Assembly (NCBI GenBank): GCA_021397835.1
Contig: JAJFZO010000799.1
Location: 2,356,001 to 2,420,000 of the forward strand
Direction of reading: 5' to 3'
DNA from: Moringa oleifera
Taxonomy: Eukaryota > Streptophyta > Magnoliopsida > Brassicales > Moringaceae
Length of the DNA stretch: 64,000 nucleotides
Part shown: piece by piece, positions 62,417-64,000 of the stretch
Layout: each line of letters begins with the position of its first letter
Position numbering within the stretch: position 1 is the first letter of the stretch
The notes under the pieces: generated by a model
What the model saw: only the letters and a program-made list of their open reading frames with translations
Told to the model about the DNA's origin: nothing
The model's database searches: none
Position numbers and translations under genes: made by a program

Positions 62417-64000
62417 GTGCTTTTGGGGTTTTGGGGTAGTGGGTAATAAGCAGAATAGAGGAATTTTTTTTCACTGTAGAGCTTTGAGAGTTGCGAGCAA
62501 GCTTGCACTTACTGTCCCCAAAGCAAAGGATTTGCTTTTTTATTTTCTTTGTTTTTTCCCTCTTGTTTTGCTTTGTGTTTGGATTTGAAGAGAGAGAGAG
62601 AGAGAGGAGAGATGTTTTTTTTTGCTCTCTCTCTAAAGAGCCAGTAAGTTGGTATATGGCACTATCTCCTATGGGCTATATGGTGCAATGTGTAGCGGAG
62701 GAGAAAAAGGCATTTTGGTTGGAGGAGGTGGGTGTGTCTCCGAGTACTTGTTTTGAGAGCCTTTTAAGCCTTTGTAAAAGACCCTCTTATTCTTTCCTTT
62801 TTGCTTTTCTTTCTTCTCGGATTCGACCCTTTTTAAAGCTCTCTCTCTTCGTCTTTTTCATTTTTTTTCTCATTCATAAACATTAAAATTCGGTGGTGAG
62901 AGCATAAATATTCCAAATTCGCTGTTGAAATTATATCATTTTGGGGATAAGTGAATGTGCGAATACCTCCACGCGCTTAAGTATGGGGCACTAAAATTGG
63001 AGCAGAGTAGGACAAATGTATAAAGGCAAGCTCGATACCATTCACGTGGACCCTAATTTGTCCACTCCTTACCATATCTTACTTGGCATTTCCAACTCAT
63101 TGCCTTCCTTTCCACTCTTGCCTTAATCAATCCATTTTATATCTTACATTGTATTTCGATGTCACCCCAACACAGATTTTCTGTCCATCAAGTGTTGAAA
63201 AGACATAAACCTTATTAATATATACCTCTACATATACATATATATAACTAGACCTTTGAATTGTATGTCATATTTAATTAATTCATATATCTTATACGAT
63301 TTGTATTAATTGACAGCCACATATTAGAAACAAGGTTTTTTGATTTTCTTGCATGGACAAGTCCAAGCCTAACATGTTCTTATTCCTGTTTTGACCATTC
63401 TCTATACTTCCCTTCACTTCAAATTGTGATTCCATTAATTGCTAACTTCAATAACGATTGCAATACCAGCCTAGTGAATAGGATCATGCCATAGTGTGTG
63501 TGTATGTCCAATGTGCTAGCTATTAATATATGGAATGGAGTAAGGCAGGTGGGTGCACTTCTTCCATTTTGCTATTGATCACGAAACAATTGACACAAAT
63601 CACACCCTGCCCCTGGTTACGTCTCCGACATTGGATTATCTTTTGCGAAAAATATGTGGCTGGTAAGGGGTATAACATACGGCTAAGAAACTAAGATGAC
63701 ATCTACTAACCAATCTTCAAAAGGTTAATGGGATGACTGGATCATCCAAATTGAACTTGTGGTGACCCCATGACGCAAAATTAACAGGCCGTGACATGAA
63801 TATCAAAAATGTTTCCTATAATTATTCTCAATCGGACACAAATGAACAAAATCTTTCATCTTTTCCATCTCGCTTAATGCATGCTATAACTAAGTTTTGG
63901 TAAGCTATAATAAAAGTGAACATGAGATTATTAATCATTGCCCGATTTACTTTAATATATACTCTTACAAAACCTTATTTTATATTTTATTTCATTAAAT
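62417..64000 (-). promoter_or_regulatory. upstream region of PIN1
   Basis: Leader and promoter for the - strand gene; no other gene seen. It contains a GA/CT run at about 62590-62612, a T-rich stretch at 62520-62580 and a (TA)-rich zone near 63220-63245. A CCGACA word (63625-63630; reverse complement TGTCGG, a high-affinity ARF site) lies about 1.4 kb upstream of the ATG. A single hexamer is weak evidence. Confidence 0.5.

Noticed and set aside
63625..63630. ARF-binding hexamer upstream of PIN1 as an auxin response element
   Set aside because: A single CCGACA is expected by chance in sequence of this length; no paired site was found.

Overview
The window is plant nuclear DNA from a core eudicot. 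The genes have short plant-type exons, GT-AG introns and a very AT-rich background, and the DNA between genes is packed with plant transposon families (Tat and chromovirus Ty3/gypsy, copia, L1-type LINE, CACTA, MULE, hAT-like). I cannot name the species. No prokaryotic or organellar features were seen.

Three host genes can be built exon by exon. (1) A beta-tubulin gene on + (2218-3773; 3 exons, 445 aa). (2) A phosphoethanolamine N-methyltransferase (PEAMT/NMT) gene on - (6968-11669; 12 exons, 490 aa). It has one GC-AG intron and a 25-codon upstream ORF in its leader, as expected for this phosphocholine-regulated family. (3) A PIN1-type auxin efflux carrier on - (59225-62229; 6 exons, 602 aa) with all three TPRxS phosphorylation motifs in its hydrophilic loop. 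In Arabidopsis PIN1 (At1g73590) and NMT3 (At1g73600) are neighbours, so the NMT-PIN1 pair here looks like conserved microsynteny pulled about 47 kb apart by transposons.

Layout: 1-2200 is flank with a hAT-like MITE. The tubulin gene follows, then an LTR scrap and a LINE relic (4.6-6.2 kb), then the NMT gene and an AT-rich flank to 15 kb. A decayed Tat-type gypsy element on - fills 15084-27472. It is split by a truncated CACTA (16982 to about 20240) and a 542-bp hAT-like MITE (24283-24824). The stretch 27.5-33.3 kb has no recognisable gene. A small copia relic (33.4-34.4 kb), a 670-bp MULE with a perfect target duplication (34453-35122) and a MITE (35.7-36.2 kb) come next. A second CACTA (from 36563, genes on -) runs to 43640.

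A chromovirus-type gypsy element on + occupies 43641-57483. Its integrase region is interrupted by an 8.2-kb CACTA (47895-56114), which is itself interrupted by a 3.2-kb MULE (51942-55180) with roughly 145-bp inverted repeats and an exact 9-10 bp duplication. This gives a three-level nest whose order of insertion can be read directly. PIN1 and its upstream region close the window.

No wholly new biological system is evident. The most rewarding items are the NMT leader ORFs, the GC-AG intron, the stretched NMT-PIN1 pair, the triple transposon nest and the palindrome-rich CACTA ends. All transposon coding regions are broken by stops and frameshifts.
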